DNA from: Acanthaster planci
Taxonomy: Eukaryota > Echinodermata > Asteroidea > Valvatida > Acanthasteridae
Length of the DNA stretch: 64,000 nt
Direction of reading: 5' to 3'
NCBI RefSeq assembly: GCF_001949145.1
Contig: NW_019091374.1
Location: forward strand, 291,336-355,335
This document shows positions 1-13,088 of the stretch, piece after piece. The notes beneath the pieces were generated by a model. The model was not told the origin of the DNA. It ran no database searches and was given only the letters and a program-made list of their open reading frames with translations. The translations under genes and the position numbers were made by a program. Position 1 is the stretch's first letter, and each line of letters opens with the position of its first letter.

Positions 1-839
1 TTTTTTTCAGCTTCCTATAAGCTTTAAAAGAATGAAGAACAGTCATTTTAGCCCCATACTGAGAGCTTTCAATTTTAGCCAACAACACTTCCTTGTATTG
101 GTTCAATGATGTGTTTTAAAAAGGTTTACCCCTTTATTTTACATGTACACCCTTAAAAAAAAGTAAACGGTTCCAACGACATAAATATATTTTTAAATGT
201 TATCAAAAATACAGTATTTTTCAAACACATTTTAAATAACTCTTAGAAGGGATATGATTTTCGGGACAAGATAATTTACTCAGATGGAAAGTTTGTTTCT
301 CCGGCAAAAGGACAAAAGTAATTACATTTTTAATCCGGCAGCTAGGAGGTATGAACATATTATTTTTGCTATTGATTCTCAAACGACTTTTAAAGAATGA
401 AAAACTTCACCTCTGTCATTGCAGCCCCATGCTAAGAGTTTCCTTTTCTGTCAACAGCACTTTTTTCGCAGGGTAAGCACAGTTATAGTTTACAATTTGT
501 GTTTTGACGCCTCTGGACTTTTTTGGAAAGTTTCTCATCACGATATCGCAATTTAGCACAGAAAAGGTTTTCAAGATATGACCTGGACACTGGCACAATT
601 TTTAACATGATATTTGAGCTTGAAATGCCAATAAACACAACTGTAAAAGATAAATATAAACATGAACATAAATCTCCACAGAATAAATACAGTGTATATA
701 TACACAATATGAACGAAGTTATAAAAAGGGCTATAGTTAAAATTCAAAATAATAACAAAATAACCATAAAAGTGTCCAATAATATAACAAAACCAAGATA
801 TGACACAAAAAACCGCGAAAGACAGTGGAATTAACTTAA

Positions 840-1165
840 CTTAAATATATGTATTCACTCAAGTTTATGTTTATACAATTATTTATTTATTTACAAGTAA
901 TTTGGATTTGTCCCTTTTTTATCTGTAAGTCAGTTTTTATTATTAGTTGCTTTTTGTTTTGGTTTCCATGATACCTGTAAGTGGCAGATCTCCGCTGTTA
1001 GATATCAGAATAAATAAATAAGACCAGTTGAAAGAGACACCCACAAGACTGACAGACCGACCAAAAGACCTACCCGAACCAACAGACCGTCCGTAAAACT
1101 GACAAATTAAACTGACCAATCACACCGACTGTCAAACTGACACACGCACACACCAATAACTGATT
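840..1165. repeat. AT-rich tail followed by degenerate GACTGACA-type short repeat
   Basis: From 840 to 1020 the sequence is AT-rich and ends in AATAAATAAATAAG, which resembles the end of a retroposed element. From 1021 to 1165 there is a diverged run of short units of the form GACTGACA / GACCGACC (for example CTGACAGACCGACC). It lies on the 3' side of the minus-strand LINE fragment and may be a decayed microsatellite associated with that insertion. Confidence 0.4.
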
Positions 1166-1261
1166 GACAAAAACTGCATGTACGTGTATGTAAACAAAGT
1201 TAGTTTAAAAGTGCAGTTTGCAAGCAGAACAAGACTGCAAATGTCATTGGCACAATAAAAA

Positions 1262-2989
1262 TTATTCAGGATGTTGAAAGTAGTCTAATAAACTTCTGCT
1301 AAATGAACTTAAAGAGTCAAATATGACAGAGTCTGCGATATGAGAGGGAAGGTTGCTCCAGATACGTGGAAATGAATGAGTTATGAAGTTCTTTAGGGCA
1401 TGAGTTCTGGCATACTGGTGGTTAAATATCACATGGTCCCGGTGACAAGTATTTACTTTAATATTATCACGGACAGAATGGCAGTCAATATTCCCAAACA
1501 AACATTTAACTTCAAAAGGGATAAGTTGCTTTGCCGTCTGTTTTCTAGAGTCATCCAGTTTAGAGCACGAAGTCTCTCCTCGTATGTTGCAGTACTAGCT
1601 ACCTTGAGGCACATCTTGCTGGCTTGTCTCTGTACTCGTCCCAATTTGCTTATGCCCATGGCAGTGTAAGGCAACCACGCAGGCAAACCGTTCTCCAGCA
1701 CCAGTAGCACCAAGGATTTATGAAAGGATAAAAGGGCCTGGGTTGAAGTTCCTCCTGCAACTTGCCAACTATATCCTAATGTTTCTATTGGCCTTGCTGA
1801 CAACTGCGTTGATTTGATCAGACCAAGTCAGTGTACTGTTGAGGGTTAACCCGACGTATTTGTAGGCTTGAGTGGTGTTTAGGGGAGTGTCCTTGAGGAA
1901 ATAAGTTGGAGGAACAATTTGTTTCTTAGCACGTGACATGTGAAGAACCTTAGTTTTCTTAATGTTGAGATGAATGCCGTTTGTATCGCTCCATCGGCTA
2001 AGTTCACTAAGGTCCGCTGGGAGGGCAAGCTCATCATCCAGTGGCAGGATAGGTTGGTAAATTAGTGTGTCGTCAGCAAAAGTAGGAATTTTGTCAGGTT
2101 GTGGGAGATGTCGTTGATGAACAGATAAAAAACAAAGGTCCAAGAACGCTTCCTTGTGGGACGCCAGATGTGACAGGTGCCCAGTCCGAAAAGCAACCAC
2201 TGTACCTAACACGTTGCTCTCGGCCTGACAAGAATGAATAATCCATGCCCAGGTTTATCCTCTGATGTTGTAGTTCCTTGCCAGTTTATTTAGCAGGATG
2301 TCATACGGCATGACATCAACGGCTTTGCTGAAGTCAAGAAATATGATATCAATGCGAGGAGGTCGTGTTCTATCCAGAGTGGCAAACCCATCGTGAACTG
2401 CATTAGTTAGCTGAGTGACATGGGAACGCTGTGAAGTAAAGCCATGCTGCTTACTGTCGCCAAGGCAAAGTGAGGAAATGTGACTTGATGTTGGTAAGCC
2501 ACTGCTTTTTCCACGACGTTGCAAATGACTGATGTAAGAGCAACTGGACGACAGTTTTTGATGTCAGTTCGTTTTCCAGCTTTGCATACTGGTGGTATCT
2601 GTAAAAATTCCCAATTGGCAGGGAGAGTTCCACTGGAGAGAGAAGAGTTCATGACATGTAGCAGTGGAGGGGAGTGCATGCTGTTGACCGGGGTAGAGCA
2701 GGCGAAATACCGTCATATCTTTGACCTTTATGGGGCGAGATTTAGACGCAGCCATCCAAGGCTTATTGCGACTTGGGGAAGTTCAGGTATTGGGAAGGAG
2801 CATGGCGGTGGAAAATGCAGGGGGTGGTGTAGCCAGTGAAAGAACTGAGGTAAAGAACTGATTGAAGGCTTGGCAAATATCAGGAGGTTTGTTCATGAGT
2901 TTGTCTCCAGAGTGGAAGGCAGGCAGACATTGATATTTTTTCTGATCCCTCGCAAAGCACCAGAAACTGCGTGTGTTATCTGGTACCAA
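1262..2989 (-). mobile_element. Decayed non-LTR retrotransposon (LINE) reverse transcriptase fragment
   Basis: Read on the minus strand from 2989 to 1262, successive frames show reverse-transcriptase blocks in the correct order. There is a linker (2989-2783), then a block with PVCKAGKRTDIKN and RPVALTSV (2679-2407), then FLDFSKAVDVMPYDILLNKL (2524-2255), then SGVPQGSVLGPLFF near 2205-2160, and then the catalytic FADD box with NIKKTKVLHMSR (2212-1769). A region rich in Arg and Leu follows down to 1262. Blocks lie in different frames with stops between, so the copy is dead. No endonuclease domain is seen, so it is 5'-truncated. The motifs fit the jockey/CR1-like LINE group, but I cannot assign a clade. 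Confidence 0.87.
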
Positions 2990-3130
2990 GATTCAAAATT
3001 CCAATTTATTATTTATTAATGTCTGTGCAAAAATTCACATAGAAATTTACTTTCCATTGGCTTGTTGCAAACAGTAAGTCATTGCATTTATCAATATTAC
3101 AATCACACTCAATAACAAAACAAGAAGATT
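2990..3130 (-). mobile_element. Possible 3' tail of another LINE
   Basis: On the minus strand this stretch contains overlapping AATAAA-type signals and ends in an AT-rich tail (AATAATAAATTGGAATTTTG) directly at the edge of the neighbouring reverse-transcriptase fragment. This looks like the 3' end of a separate insertion. Evidence is limited to base composition and position. Confidence 0.3.
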
Positions 3131-4539
3131 GCATTAATAAATGGCAATCACAGTCTACAAAGATAATAATTTTCCTAAATGATATTGTATATTCTCACCC
3201 TTTAATACCAATGAAAGTGTGTCGAGGAGGGTATCCAAATAAATAGTTACCGTCTCACATTTGCATTAAAACAGTGGATTGAATTTGGAATAAATGACTG
3301 TATCGAAGCCAACGTGTGAGTGGGGGGCATAGACGAATCCCAGAAGGATTAAACCTGTAACATTAGTTGAGTGGATGGGTTATGTCTGACATTATCTTTT
3401 GTACCTGGTCAGAAGACAAGTGTCATACATGACTTGAACAGGGGTTAGTTCTTGGCCTATTAATCTCTGTGCCATTTTCTTAGTACAATCTAGTCTGCCC
3501 TTTTTTCTTTGGTCAAACTACCAAAGGTGCAAATGAAATTAAAAATGAAGAGGTTGTTGACGTGTTGCCAGTACGCAGATAACTGATGAGTGGACTAAGG
3601 GACCTTAGATTAGCAGGCATCTTCCATTAGCTTCCTTCGGAATCGGATTTGTAAACAGCTCTTAATATAGATTTCAGTTCCCAATCAAGAGTTATCTGCG
3701 ACCAAGCGATATTCCTTTTCCTTTGTTTATATGTAATGTCAAAACTGCACATTCACTCGTTCGAGACACAGCGGCACGCGGCTGCGCAATTATGCAATTC
3801 ACGATTTGATACTAATAGACTAGTCCTGTCGACAAAAGGGGCTAATGCAATACAGCCTACCGTTACTGTCTGGCCGGTTTAACGTTAAATCTATACTAAA
3901 ACAGACAAAGTACTTCCATGTACTTTTATTGAAAAACAAATACATGAACTTTCTCTCAAATTTATCAGTGACATATTCAGATGTCTCTTTTCTTTCAAAA
4001 ACTGACAGCGTTCAAGTGTAGAAATGCGGCAGTCACAGGATGAGTGAACGCCTGCGCCTGCGCTGTATACTCTTCTCTTGTATTCACGTGACCGAAAAGG
4101 GTGCTAAATCATTGTTTCAAGTACCTCAGGCACTTACCATTTCTTACACATGTGCAAACTGGTAGGCCAATATCAATATGACATGAAAGGATTTGCAGTC
4201 CCTTATGCCGTCCATATTCCCACAGAAACACCGGATTTGCTTCTGAAACCGGACATAACGTTTTAACCACGTCTTGTAGATCACGCTCGAACCTGAGGTG
4301 TGCCTTTTCAAACGATATCACTCAGTCAGGTTCCTCAGAGTGAACAATCGCACGAAACGGCAAGTAATTCACAGGTCGGTAATCTTTTAAGTGACTCAGT
4401 TGAGTGCAGAAAGTGTGTTCGAGCATGTGTTACCCTTCAAATACTAGGTTAGGAACACTTAAAATGATATCAATGCATAACTGTCACTTAGTTAAGTGCG
4501 TACAGTCACATGAAGTAGGCCTACAATTATTAACTCCCA

Positions 4540-5230
4540 AGTGAGCAAATGCATCTCAGGTATCAAACTTACCTTTCAATCACATGTATCAAAAGTAATG
4601 AAGGTGGCCATAATTATGTATATAGCTACTTGCGCATTTCATGTGCAGCAGGAGCACATGTATGTGTACATTCAGGTGCATGAGGTGGGGCAATTGCACT
4701 TCAGGTATCAAACTACTACTTAAAGCACATGGGTTGTTAAGCTTCAAACTTGTAATATCACCTCACGTGCGACGCAAACATTTCAAGTGCAGCCATATAT
4801 ATACGCACAGGTACAGGAGGTGGGAGCAAATGCATTTGCTAATACTTCAAGCACGGAACAATTCCGTGCATTTTCAAGTGCGCACAGCTACTAGGTAGGA
4901 GTTATTTCACTGTTCAAGCACCAAACTAATGCCAAAAGTACATGTAGTGCGCACTTCAAATATTTATCGCAATCTCAAGTGTCAGTATGTCGTCGCTTTA
5001 ACATTTCAGGTTCAGTAACTGCACAGATGTGCGTGCATACAGGTGCGTAAAGCGGGAGCAATTTTACTCCAGGTACTATATCATGCTTCAAGCATGTGAA
5101 GCGGTTTGCTTGAAACATTCAGTATCACCTCATGTAATTCAGGTGTCCATATGTTTTCACTTACAAACCACAAATGCAGCAAGCACTAAATAACGTGTGC
5201 CTGCAAGTGCATGCAGTGAGTACAATTTTT
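4540..5230. repeat. Degenerate tandem repeats, period about 140 bp
   Basis: Related phrases recur at intervals: GAGCAAATGCATCTCAGGTA near 4543, GGGGCAATTGCACTTCAGGT near 4686, GGGAGCAAATGCATTTGC near 4822, and GGGAGCAATTTTACTCCAGG near 5052. Repeats of AGGTGC(A/G)T and CAAGTGC occur between them. The units are strongly diverged, so this reads as an old minisatellite or satellite fragment. Confidence 0.45.
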
Positions 5231-7189
5231 ACACTGATAGCTTCGGGCCTGGACACATTTTATCTGCCGACATAAAAAAAATCGCAACTTTCCTGTTCTA
5301 TCTGTGATGAAATAGAAAGACAGTTTTTTGGCACAGAACATAAATCAAAGCAGGGAGTCAATAAGGGCCTGAAAAATATGCTGACCAAAAATTAAGAATC
5401 AGGGAATGCATTTACAGTGTGGTTTGCGATAGTAAGATATGCACTATATGAATTACAGGGTGGAGAGGCAGTGATACGACGTATACTGTTTGAAATAAGC
5501 AGCCGTAACTTGCTTGTAACGCAAAGTACGAAGAGATTAAAGCTGGATCATACTTCAGGCAAATGAGCAAACGAAACGAATTTGGCTTCACGAAACGTCT
5601 GAAGCGAAATGCGCGTCTAGTAAAAATGCGTTTAACTTTGCAAAACCATAGCTTGGGTACTTTGATCGGAAGCTGCAAAATCGCGTTCGCGTAAGCTTTC
5701 TTGCAGAGCATGAATCGACAATTAGCACCGTTGTACCAGAGTCAAGTCACTCAGTCAACTCGTATTTTCATACGGTCTATAGATTTATAGAGCTCGACTA
5801 TTATTAGCCTTGGACTCGACCCTACTCGATGGCGGATTTGTATAAGTCGAGTCCAAACATCGGTCTCATTTTACCACCTGTCCTCTGATATTTCTGTAAT
5901 TGGAGGACTTAGGCCCACTGCCATAAGATGTAATATTGCTCCAGAACATCAGAACTATAGGAAAACAACAGTAAATAACGTTTGCTTTTAATATGTAGCC
6001 TTTGTTGAAACATATCAGCAACTCCCGTGACCATTTTCACACCTTTGGCAGAAGTTTTCGCACTTCTGAATTCTCTTGAAATATGGTACACGTTTCATGT
6101 GTCAATACGCGTACAATATGGAACTCTAGGGAGTGAAATTTCTTCTTTGTTCTCTTTCTTTGTTTTATCACCAGAAAGGATTAAGACAAACACATGCATG
6201 TATTAAATATTTTTTTAAAATGTTTCTGATGTTACGACCAAATGTTCTCTGAGCTTTTGTTTTGAAATCGAAAAAAGCTAGAATATTTTAAGATGTAACC
6301 AAAAAAAAAAAAAAAACTCAAACAAGGTTTGCACATTTACCAGAACGGGATTCAGTTATGAAATTATTAGAGGATTTTCAGTTTACCCTTAAAGTGCAGC
6401 CACAGCTTGGAAACATTCAGAAGTTATACGTGTTCAGTTGTAAACAGTTAAGCATTAACGATTTCGGGAGGCATCGTTGACGGACAAGATGTGCCGCTGG
6501 CACTTTAGAGGCGTGCAACCGTGGTTGATTCGCTCGTTGGCCGTTAATTCATTTACTGTCCCAGTTTCGCCCATAAATTCTCCAGTCCATTTTATTCTTC
6601 CCCTTTGCATCCCCTTGGCTAGCCCGCTAATGGCATTTGGATGAGTTCTTGAGACATGCCCTATGAATAGAAAGCTCATCAGAAAACGGGCAGCTGGAAA
6701 ATATGATGACCTCAGTCTGGAGTTAAACAAAGAAAGAGAACGGTGGCTCCACAACAGAACAGGGAAACATTCAATTGGCGCTGCAATCTACGGCGGAAAA
6801 CAGTTTTCGCAACACTCCCCCTCCCCGCACTCATGACCGCGGCGTCCGTCGCAAGCCGGCGCCCGTGGTTTCCGCAGGAAAGTAGTCCAGACGATGCCAC
6901 AGAAGAGTCCGGAGAAATTGCCACAAAGCTGCATTTCCTGAGAAATTCCACCAAAGCTACAAAATGTTTCAATAGAGAGTTCGTTTACTTGGGAGCAGAG
7001 GTCCTTGACCTTTCGGAAAGTTTCATTCGTTGGAAACATTCATTGGTAGCTGCAGTGGAATTTTTCAAATGCATTAATTTTGAAATGCACCTTTGTGTCA
7101 CGTCTCAATGAACTTAGTTTTCAATATCTGTTTCACTATTCAAAGGATGTTTTGCTGCCGTTGTGGTACCTATGCTAATTAGTATTCCC

Positions 7190-7460
7190 ATTTCATGAAC
7201 AAATCGGTGATGCCATCCAAGGGAGAAAACCTCAATTTTTGATTAATACTAGTCTCACAATAATTTCTGAATTTAAAAGATTTTGCTGGCCTACTTTTTC
7301 TCATCTTTTACTCTTCATTGTTATATAAGTACACAGCAATAAGAAATATTTTCAGTGAGTAAATTCTGGGTTCACAATTTGAACAAAAAGCTATGAACTG
7401 ATCCATGCCTTTTCTGGACAACATCATTGCGATAGTGCGCTCAGTTGTCCAGAAAAGCAT
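7190..7460 (+). repeat. Dispersed repeat, copy 1 (second copy near 23410)
   Basis: The segment shares an ordered series of phrases with 23410-23700: GATG(C/T)CATCCAAGG, CTCAAT, a run around AGCAATAAG, TTTTCAG, and GAGTTCACAATTTGAAC / GGGTTCACAATTTGAAC, then TGTCCAGAAA. Order and spacing agree while identity is moderate, so these are two old copies of one element in the same orientation. Confidence 0.55.
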
Positions 7461-8064
7461 TCATACACTTTTTAATACATTCTGCCTGATAGAGAGGCCT
7501 ACTAGTTGCCATCCGTTGAAAAAAGAACACGAATTTTTGATGTCAATATTTAACTGTGCTACACTTTGCTACACTGAGCTACATTGTAAAAAAATTCACA
7601 CGCCCCTGGCTGAGTTTTGTGCAAGACTGTAAAGCTTAGTTTCCATAGTGATGTAAAGAGACTCTGAGGGCACTCACCGATCAGTCTCCTTTAATACGCA
7701 ATCAAAAGCAGACCTTTTCAATAGCAATATTAACTCCAACACGGACGCAGGTGGTCGTTAATCCTCATGGTGAACTTTTGCTTTGCCAACTGCCTGCGTA
7801 AAGTCGTCACACAAGGCTCATACCAACACGCACGTTGGCATAACAGGCTTACAACGATGCCCCACTCGCTTGAGTACCACACAGTTGGCCCATTTTCTCC
7901 CTCTGAGTAACAAATGAAGTTGCAATGGGAGACTTTGAGGTGCTTAGTGGGGCAGAAAATGAGAGGAACTGGTCCTAGTGTTCTGGGTATCCGCACGTAG
8001 TTCTCATTCACGGACACAACGGTTCTACTTGTGATGTTTACAGTGGAAACATTATAAAGATTAC

Positions 8065-8207
8065 GGGCCTCTTTGTTTCCCACGGAGATGGGTCTCTAAC
8101 AGTAACCCCAACGCTGGTTTGCTCCATCCATTAGGCAGGTTCTGGTGTCAGTGAACCTGAGTCACATCACTGATCGTGATTCGGATCCGCCTGAAATAAA
8201 CAGGACC
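8065..8207 (-). mobile_element. Small inverted-repeat element (MITE-like), copy A
   Basis: It starts GGGCCTCTTTGTTTCCCACG and ends AAATAAACAGGACC, forming terminal inverted repeats. The inside contains GCTGGTTTGCTCCATCCAT and ACATCACTGATCGTGATTCG. The element at 24046-24182 has the same ends and the same inner phrases in reverse complement, so the two are copies in opposite orientation. Confidence 0.7.
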
Positions 8208-8559
8208 CATACCAGTAACGCACGAACAATTTGGTACCTCGCGGACGCCTGAGGTTGCGTGTGAAAGCGCACTGAATAATTATTCACTGTCCGATGACAT
8301 CAGTTAAAAGTAAAAAGTTTCATGCGAGTAGAAGACTACGAACCAGATCGTGTGAGTACAATAAAGCGCGTGTACGTTAATAAATCGTACAACGTGTCGC
8401 TCTGTTTTAGGGGCCAAATTTATGTAACGTAAAAGAATAGGCCTGACCAACCTCGATTAGATGGGCTGCGTTTTACGATCGGGCAAGGCAAGGTGGGAAC
8501 CAACATTGTGCGGTACGATCGCACGCATGGGAACGACTTTGCGGCCTGACACCTCTAGC

Positions 8560-9053
8560 TTTAATATTATGATCTCCACAGATGGAAAACACATACATAT
8601 AACGCAAAGACCACCAGTCTTGCGCGTGTAACCGTGATTTTGAAAGGCAAACAAACGGCGAAATGATGGATGGCAGTGCGTTCCGTGCACATTACGCTTA
8701 ACGCACTTACATTGCTTTTATATGTATTTGTTTTATGTGCTCTCAACATACGTTCACTTTTTTGCTCTTCGGTACTGCTTTCTCTTGTTTTCAAATCTTG
8801 CAACGTTTTGAACCTACATGGGCCAGTTTAAGAAATACAGGATTCTTTTGACCATCAAAATATGGCTTCATAGATTTTTTGGCTTGAATTGACCTGCGTC
8901 AATATTCTATACCGAGGGGTGAATTTGCCCATATAGTTTTGATTTTAGTCGGGCACCACGTAGATCACTAATGCCCATGAACTTTGCGTTTAAATGTCTG
9001 TGTTGGAAAAGGACCGGTTTGTTTGCTGCCACCAAGCGTCTTTAAGTCTCCCA
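8560..9053. mobile_element. Truncated copy of the foldback element found at 46609-47600
   Basis: The right arm of the larger element is recognisable here: CTACATGGGCCAG, ATGGCTTCATAG, TATACCGAGGGGTGAATTTG and finally GCTGCCACCAAGCGTCTTTA. At the other end it keeps the core phrase reading AGACCACCAGTCTTGCGCG, the reverse complement of the core at about 47130. One arm is missing, so this copy no longer folds back fully. Confidence 0.7.
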
Positions 9054-9415
9054 TTGTCAATAACGTAGCTGAGCATAATTTGACAAATTGAAGCAAAGTA
9101 CCATTAGCTTTAAGAAATGATGTGAACAAAATTTAATACAGAAATAATGTGGGAGTTTTGGCGCCATATTGGTGTTAATTTTGCCAAATGAAGTCGCAAC
9201 TTATCTTTTTTTTTGTATTTGTCTCGTCTCTACATCCTGCATGCCGTCTATATATGATAGATGCATACAAACCCTCGGTCTCTCCTGCCTGTTTCGAGGC
9301 CACATTAACAGGAAGGTGGATTCAAATCTAGAATTGATGATTTGAATATTAATTCAAAGTAGAAAATTTAAATCATTTGGACATTTCCAACTTTCCCCCT
9401 CACCTTTATAGAGAC

Positions 9416-9556
9416 AATACGGGTGGTTCACAATAGCGCACTTCCAAGAGTTTGCAAAGTGTTGGCCAGTCAATGAATTGGAAACAGATTTCGCGCACTG
9501 TGATTGGCCAACTCGTTTCAAATTCTTGGAGGTGCGCTATGTGAAGCACCCGTATT
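9416..9556. mobile_element. Palindromic MITE-like element, 141 bp
   Basis: The ends are inverted copies of each other. The left reads AATACGGGTGGTTCACAATA and continues GCGCACTTCCAAGA. The right, reverse-complemented, reads AATACGGGTGCTTCACATAG and continues with GCGCACCTCCAAGA. The arms continue inward to GTTGGCCA. There is no coding capacity. A non-autonomous DNA transposon is the simplest reading. Confidence 0.75.
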
Positions 9557-12295
9557 ATACCGGATCAAGTCCTCTGTTTGCACGCACTTCGGATTTCAGA
9601 AGGCATGAGCGGCAAATCATTTCCAATGATAATGTCTCCTCCAACACTCTTATACTGCCAGATAGAAAGCAATATCTCTCGTCCCACGAGTGTTAGGCCA
9701 TTTCGGCCACTTGCCTTGCATCGTGTGTGCTTTGGAAGGCTCCTCGAGGATAATGCCTTCCCTGATACATATAAGACTAAGATAACAGAGATCGGGGAAG
9801 CTTGAATTTCCGGACGTTCATTCTTGGCAAAGATCAGCGTCTTAGTTTTCTCAGCATTTCGGGAAAAGAGCCGTCTAAAAAATACCGTTTCTATTGTGAC
9901 TGCACATGCAATCTGTCTTTGTCTTGAGTATCTGAAGGCTGTTATACTTTGTCAACTGGAAAGAAACTGAACCTGTAATTATTTTGAGCTAATAATAATG
10001 TTGGATAACCTTTTTGTTACCTTTAAATTCGCAACAATAGTTCTTAACATGGGTACCTAAAAGGTCCCTAGGAGGAGATGCAAGGCACCGGTGTCCCTGT
10101 AACGTAACCATGCAGGGACTGTCCCCGCAGGCGTTTTGTGTTTTTAGCAAATTTAGGCAGTACTGAATCAATGTCAATGGAAATGTATCATATTTTGTTT
10201 GTGACGCATGAAACTGCCTTAGTTTGTGTTTTTAAAATATATAGTCATCCCATGCCAAGTTGCATCGACAACACGGGTTTAATGGGCACTTGGTAGCCCA
10301 ACCAAAGATTTACGCTTTTTATTCTATATCTGTATCTCGTGCGGGAGTCTGATGCCCATAGATACAGAATAGAAAAAAAAACTGTTCGGCAGAGGTAGTT
10401 CAATGCCCATTCACTGTGCAATGGCTGTGCACCATTTAGTGGCCCCACAAGGACGCGCGCAAAAACAATGAACGTTAAGTGTACAGAAAAAAAATTATCT
10501 AACCTCCAGCACGTGACCAATGGGAAGCTTTGAACTCTTGGTGGCAGCAAACAAACTGGTCCTTTGCACAATATTGCTGGTGCTTAGAACTATATACGTA
10601 TGCTCAGAACAACTTGCGCATTTTCAGAACTGCTAAAAATGACTGAAATGTTTGCCGACACCTAGCGTGTCAGAGTCTCCAATTATGCTAAACTTGCTTG
10701 AAGCTATTGACAAGAGTAGCTAAAACGCACAGGGCACACACACTGAAATGCTAGTGCCATAAATATCAGAAGAATGCTGATATGGCTAGTGCCACCTTCT
10801 GTTTCGGTTGCATCTTGTGCGTGTCACGTCTGGCGCGCTTATTTGAATCTGTCCCCCTACACATGATCGACCCTAAAAGCAATCCTGCGCGCACAGCAAA
10901 TCAAGGGCAAGAGCGATCCGTGACAACAGCGCTAACCATCTCTTGTTCATACGGCTTGGTGCCTGGTAATTCTACGTCATACATAGGCTAATGGTCAAAA
11001 TCGGCCATTGGTTGACAATTTGTCGCTGGCTGAACTCTCCCCCCCCCTCCAGTCGCTTTATTCTATGGTGGTGCCACGGCAGTAATTAGCGTCTCTTCTG
11101 ATTAGTCTATTGACACTTCTCACGAACAACCACCTTTGAGGGAAAAATACAACTTCACGAGGTGCGTTTGCTTTCATGGTGCAAAATTGATGTTCTGAAA
11201 TTGCACATGTTGCTCGAAATTTCGTCATGAAAATTTGACGCCAAAAATGCCGACACACGTGATGATCTCTAGTAAGTGACGTCAAATGAATGAGCCTGAT
11301 TGTAGTGAAATGTTCCGATAGCAAATTACCCTGCGCTTGAACTAGAAGCCGCTTTTTCATCAGGTAGCGATCGTGCTTGGGTCAGCATTTTCAGGTTTTA
11401 TCTTCTCTTACAACTACACATACTTGAAACATGTGGAGAACATTTTCCTCCATGGTGGGAAAGAGACTTTGGTTCTCGCATTGAACTTAAAATACCCAAC
11501 ACTGGTTATCAAATGGCAAACAACTGGATTCGTCGACTCTTTTGGCATGGTGTTATAATTAATGCCTCTGGGATGGAAGTTGAATTTGACAAAGAAAAGA
11601 CAACTTGATATGAAACTCTGTCTCGGCAAATACCATCATGACTAAATCCTCCAGGGGTCACAAAATGCTTGGCCTTGTTTAGAGAGCCAAATGAGGCCTG
11701 AGATTGGCTTAATGCTCATCGTTCGCGGTCTGGTAATCGAGTATCTTCCCTTGCCGGCCACTTTCCAAATATATGGCTGCAACCTATTCCCACTGTGGTT
11801 CAGCAGAGGTTATTGCATTATCGGAAAACCGACTCATTCCAGTTGTTTCTCTAGAATAGTGGGTTAAAAATTCAACCAACAGACTAGTTTAGGCTTCAAT
11901 TTGGTTGACATCATTTATCATGTCTCTCACAATCCTCGTCATCTTTTTGTGTTTAAGTATTTTAAGGCAAACTGTTACTGCTCATTAGTTCGGAACTAAT
12001 TATTATGTAAGAGTATTTGGAGTGTGAGCATCCTTACCACTTATTAGTGTGATTCTCGTAGCGTTAAGCCGTTCCTGCTCAGTCGTTCCGGTGGTCAGAC
12101 AAAATGACACATACCCAACAGAAATTAAAAAGTGTAACTTTGACAAGGTAAATTTTAAAAATCCAGCTTTAATTCCAACGGCTTCAAATTAACTAATTAG
12201 ATTTCCATTACACTGAAAATAAAATTCAACTTTGTTAGTTTGCATAGATGAATTTAAATGGAATTTATGAGCTTTTTGTAAACTGCCTAAAGCAA
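9557..12295. other. Upstream non-coding stretch
   Basis: No exon or RNA gene is recognised. A short segment at about 10505-10560 (ACTCTTGGTGGCAGCAAAC) resembles the terminal part of the foldback element at 46609-47600 and is probably a remnant of it. A C-run is present at 11039-11049. The rest shows no structure I can name. Confidence 0.45.
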
Positions 12296-12486
12296 GAAAA
12301 GGAACGGTTTGTACTTCGTCTGAAAGTGAAAACGGACGCAAATTTGTGACTTCAAATCAAACATTCGCGCTGAGAATTTGCACAAGTTTAACACATTTAA
12401 AGTCAGCTAAAATTTGCTCCAAATCTTTCTCGACGTCCAATGTTCACTATGCCTTCACATTTGCCTGCAGTATGAACAGCCCTTTA
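12296..12486. mobile_element. MITE-like repeat related to 45293-45477 and 47993-48316
   Basis: It shares GGACGCAAATTTGTGACTTC, a TTTCAACT-like middle and the end phrase GCAGTATGAACAGCCCTTT with two elements in introns 5 and 6 of the receptor gene. The start AAAAGGAACGG is roughly the inverse of the end. This is the most diverged of the three copies. Confidence 0.5.
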
Positions 12487-13088
12487 CTGTTAGTTGACTA
12501 GACATTCGCACGAGTCCAGCACAGAATATGTGCGAGTAGTTTTCGCGACATATGGGATTCTAAACACCACACTACACGGACACACCCACGGGCAACATTA
12601 AATTACCCAAGAGACGGTGTTCCATAGCCTGACGCTCCTCGTGTCCTTTTTGTGCAGCTGTTCGTCGCATGAATGTATCCCGCCCACTCAATATGGCTCG
12701 AATCTGGCTAGAGCCATAGGTATGTCTAACTTGTATAATTATATAATTAATTAAGAGGAATTTTGGGCTGCATTTAAATAAAAATTTTTATCAAAACTAG
12801 GTATTGGGCAGCCTGCATCGGACAGGCACCAATTCCCGTCCGTATGTTTCAGGCGGCAGTTTACTCAGGATGTTTCTAGTCTTTCAAGACTAAAGACTTA
12901 GTCTGACAGCTGCTTTGTCGATTTTCCCTTGAGGTTTTCGTTGGGGACATCGTGTATAATCCAGCAAAACGTGCTGACACCGATTAAATAACTTCATATT
13001 ACTTTCAAGGTTAATCTCGATGACTCTTATCTGGTTAGTCGATGTAATCGTGTCCGGAATGCTTGTGTATTTCTTTGATTAAGGCGCA

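Larger units (their letters stand above)
3131..8064. other. Upstream non-coding stretch, mostly featureless
   Basis: No coding exon is recognisable on either strand. Short open frames here lack domains, splice-consistent context or sensible composition. Items inside it are a weak inverted repeat CGCAGATAACT (3574-3588 against 3686-3700), a degenerate tandem-repeat region at about 4540-5230, a poly-A run at 6301-6317, and a dispersed repeat at about 7190-7460. A signal-peptide exon of the receptor could lie here but I could not identify one. Confidence 0.5.
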
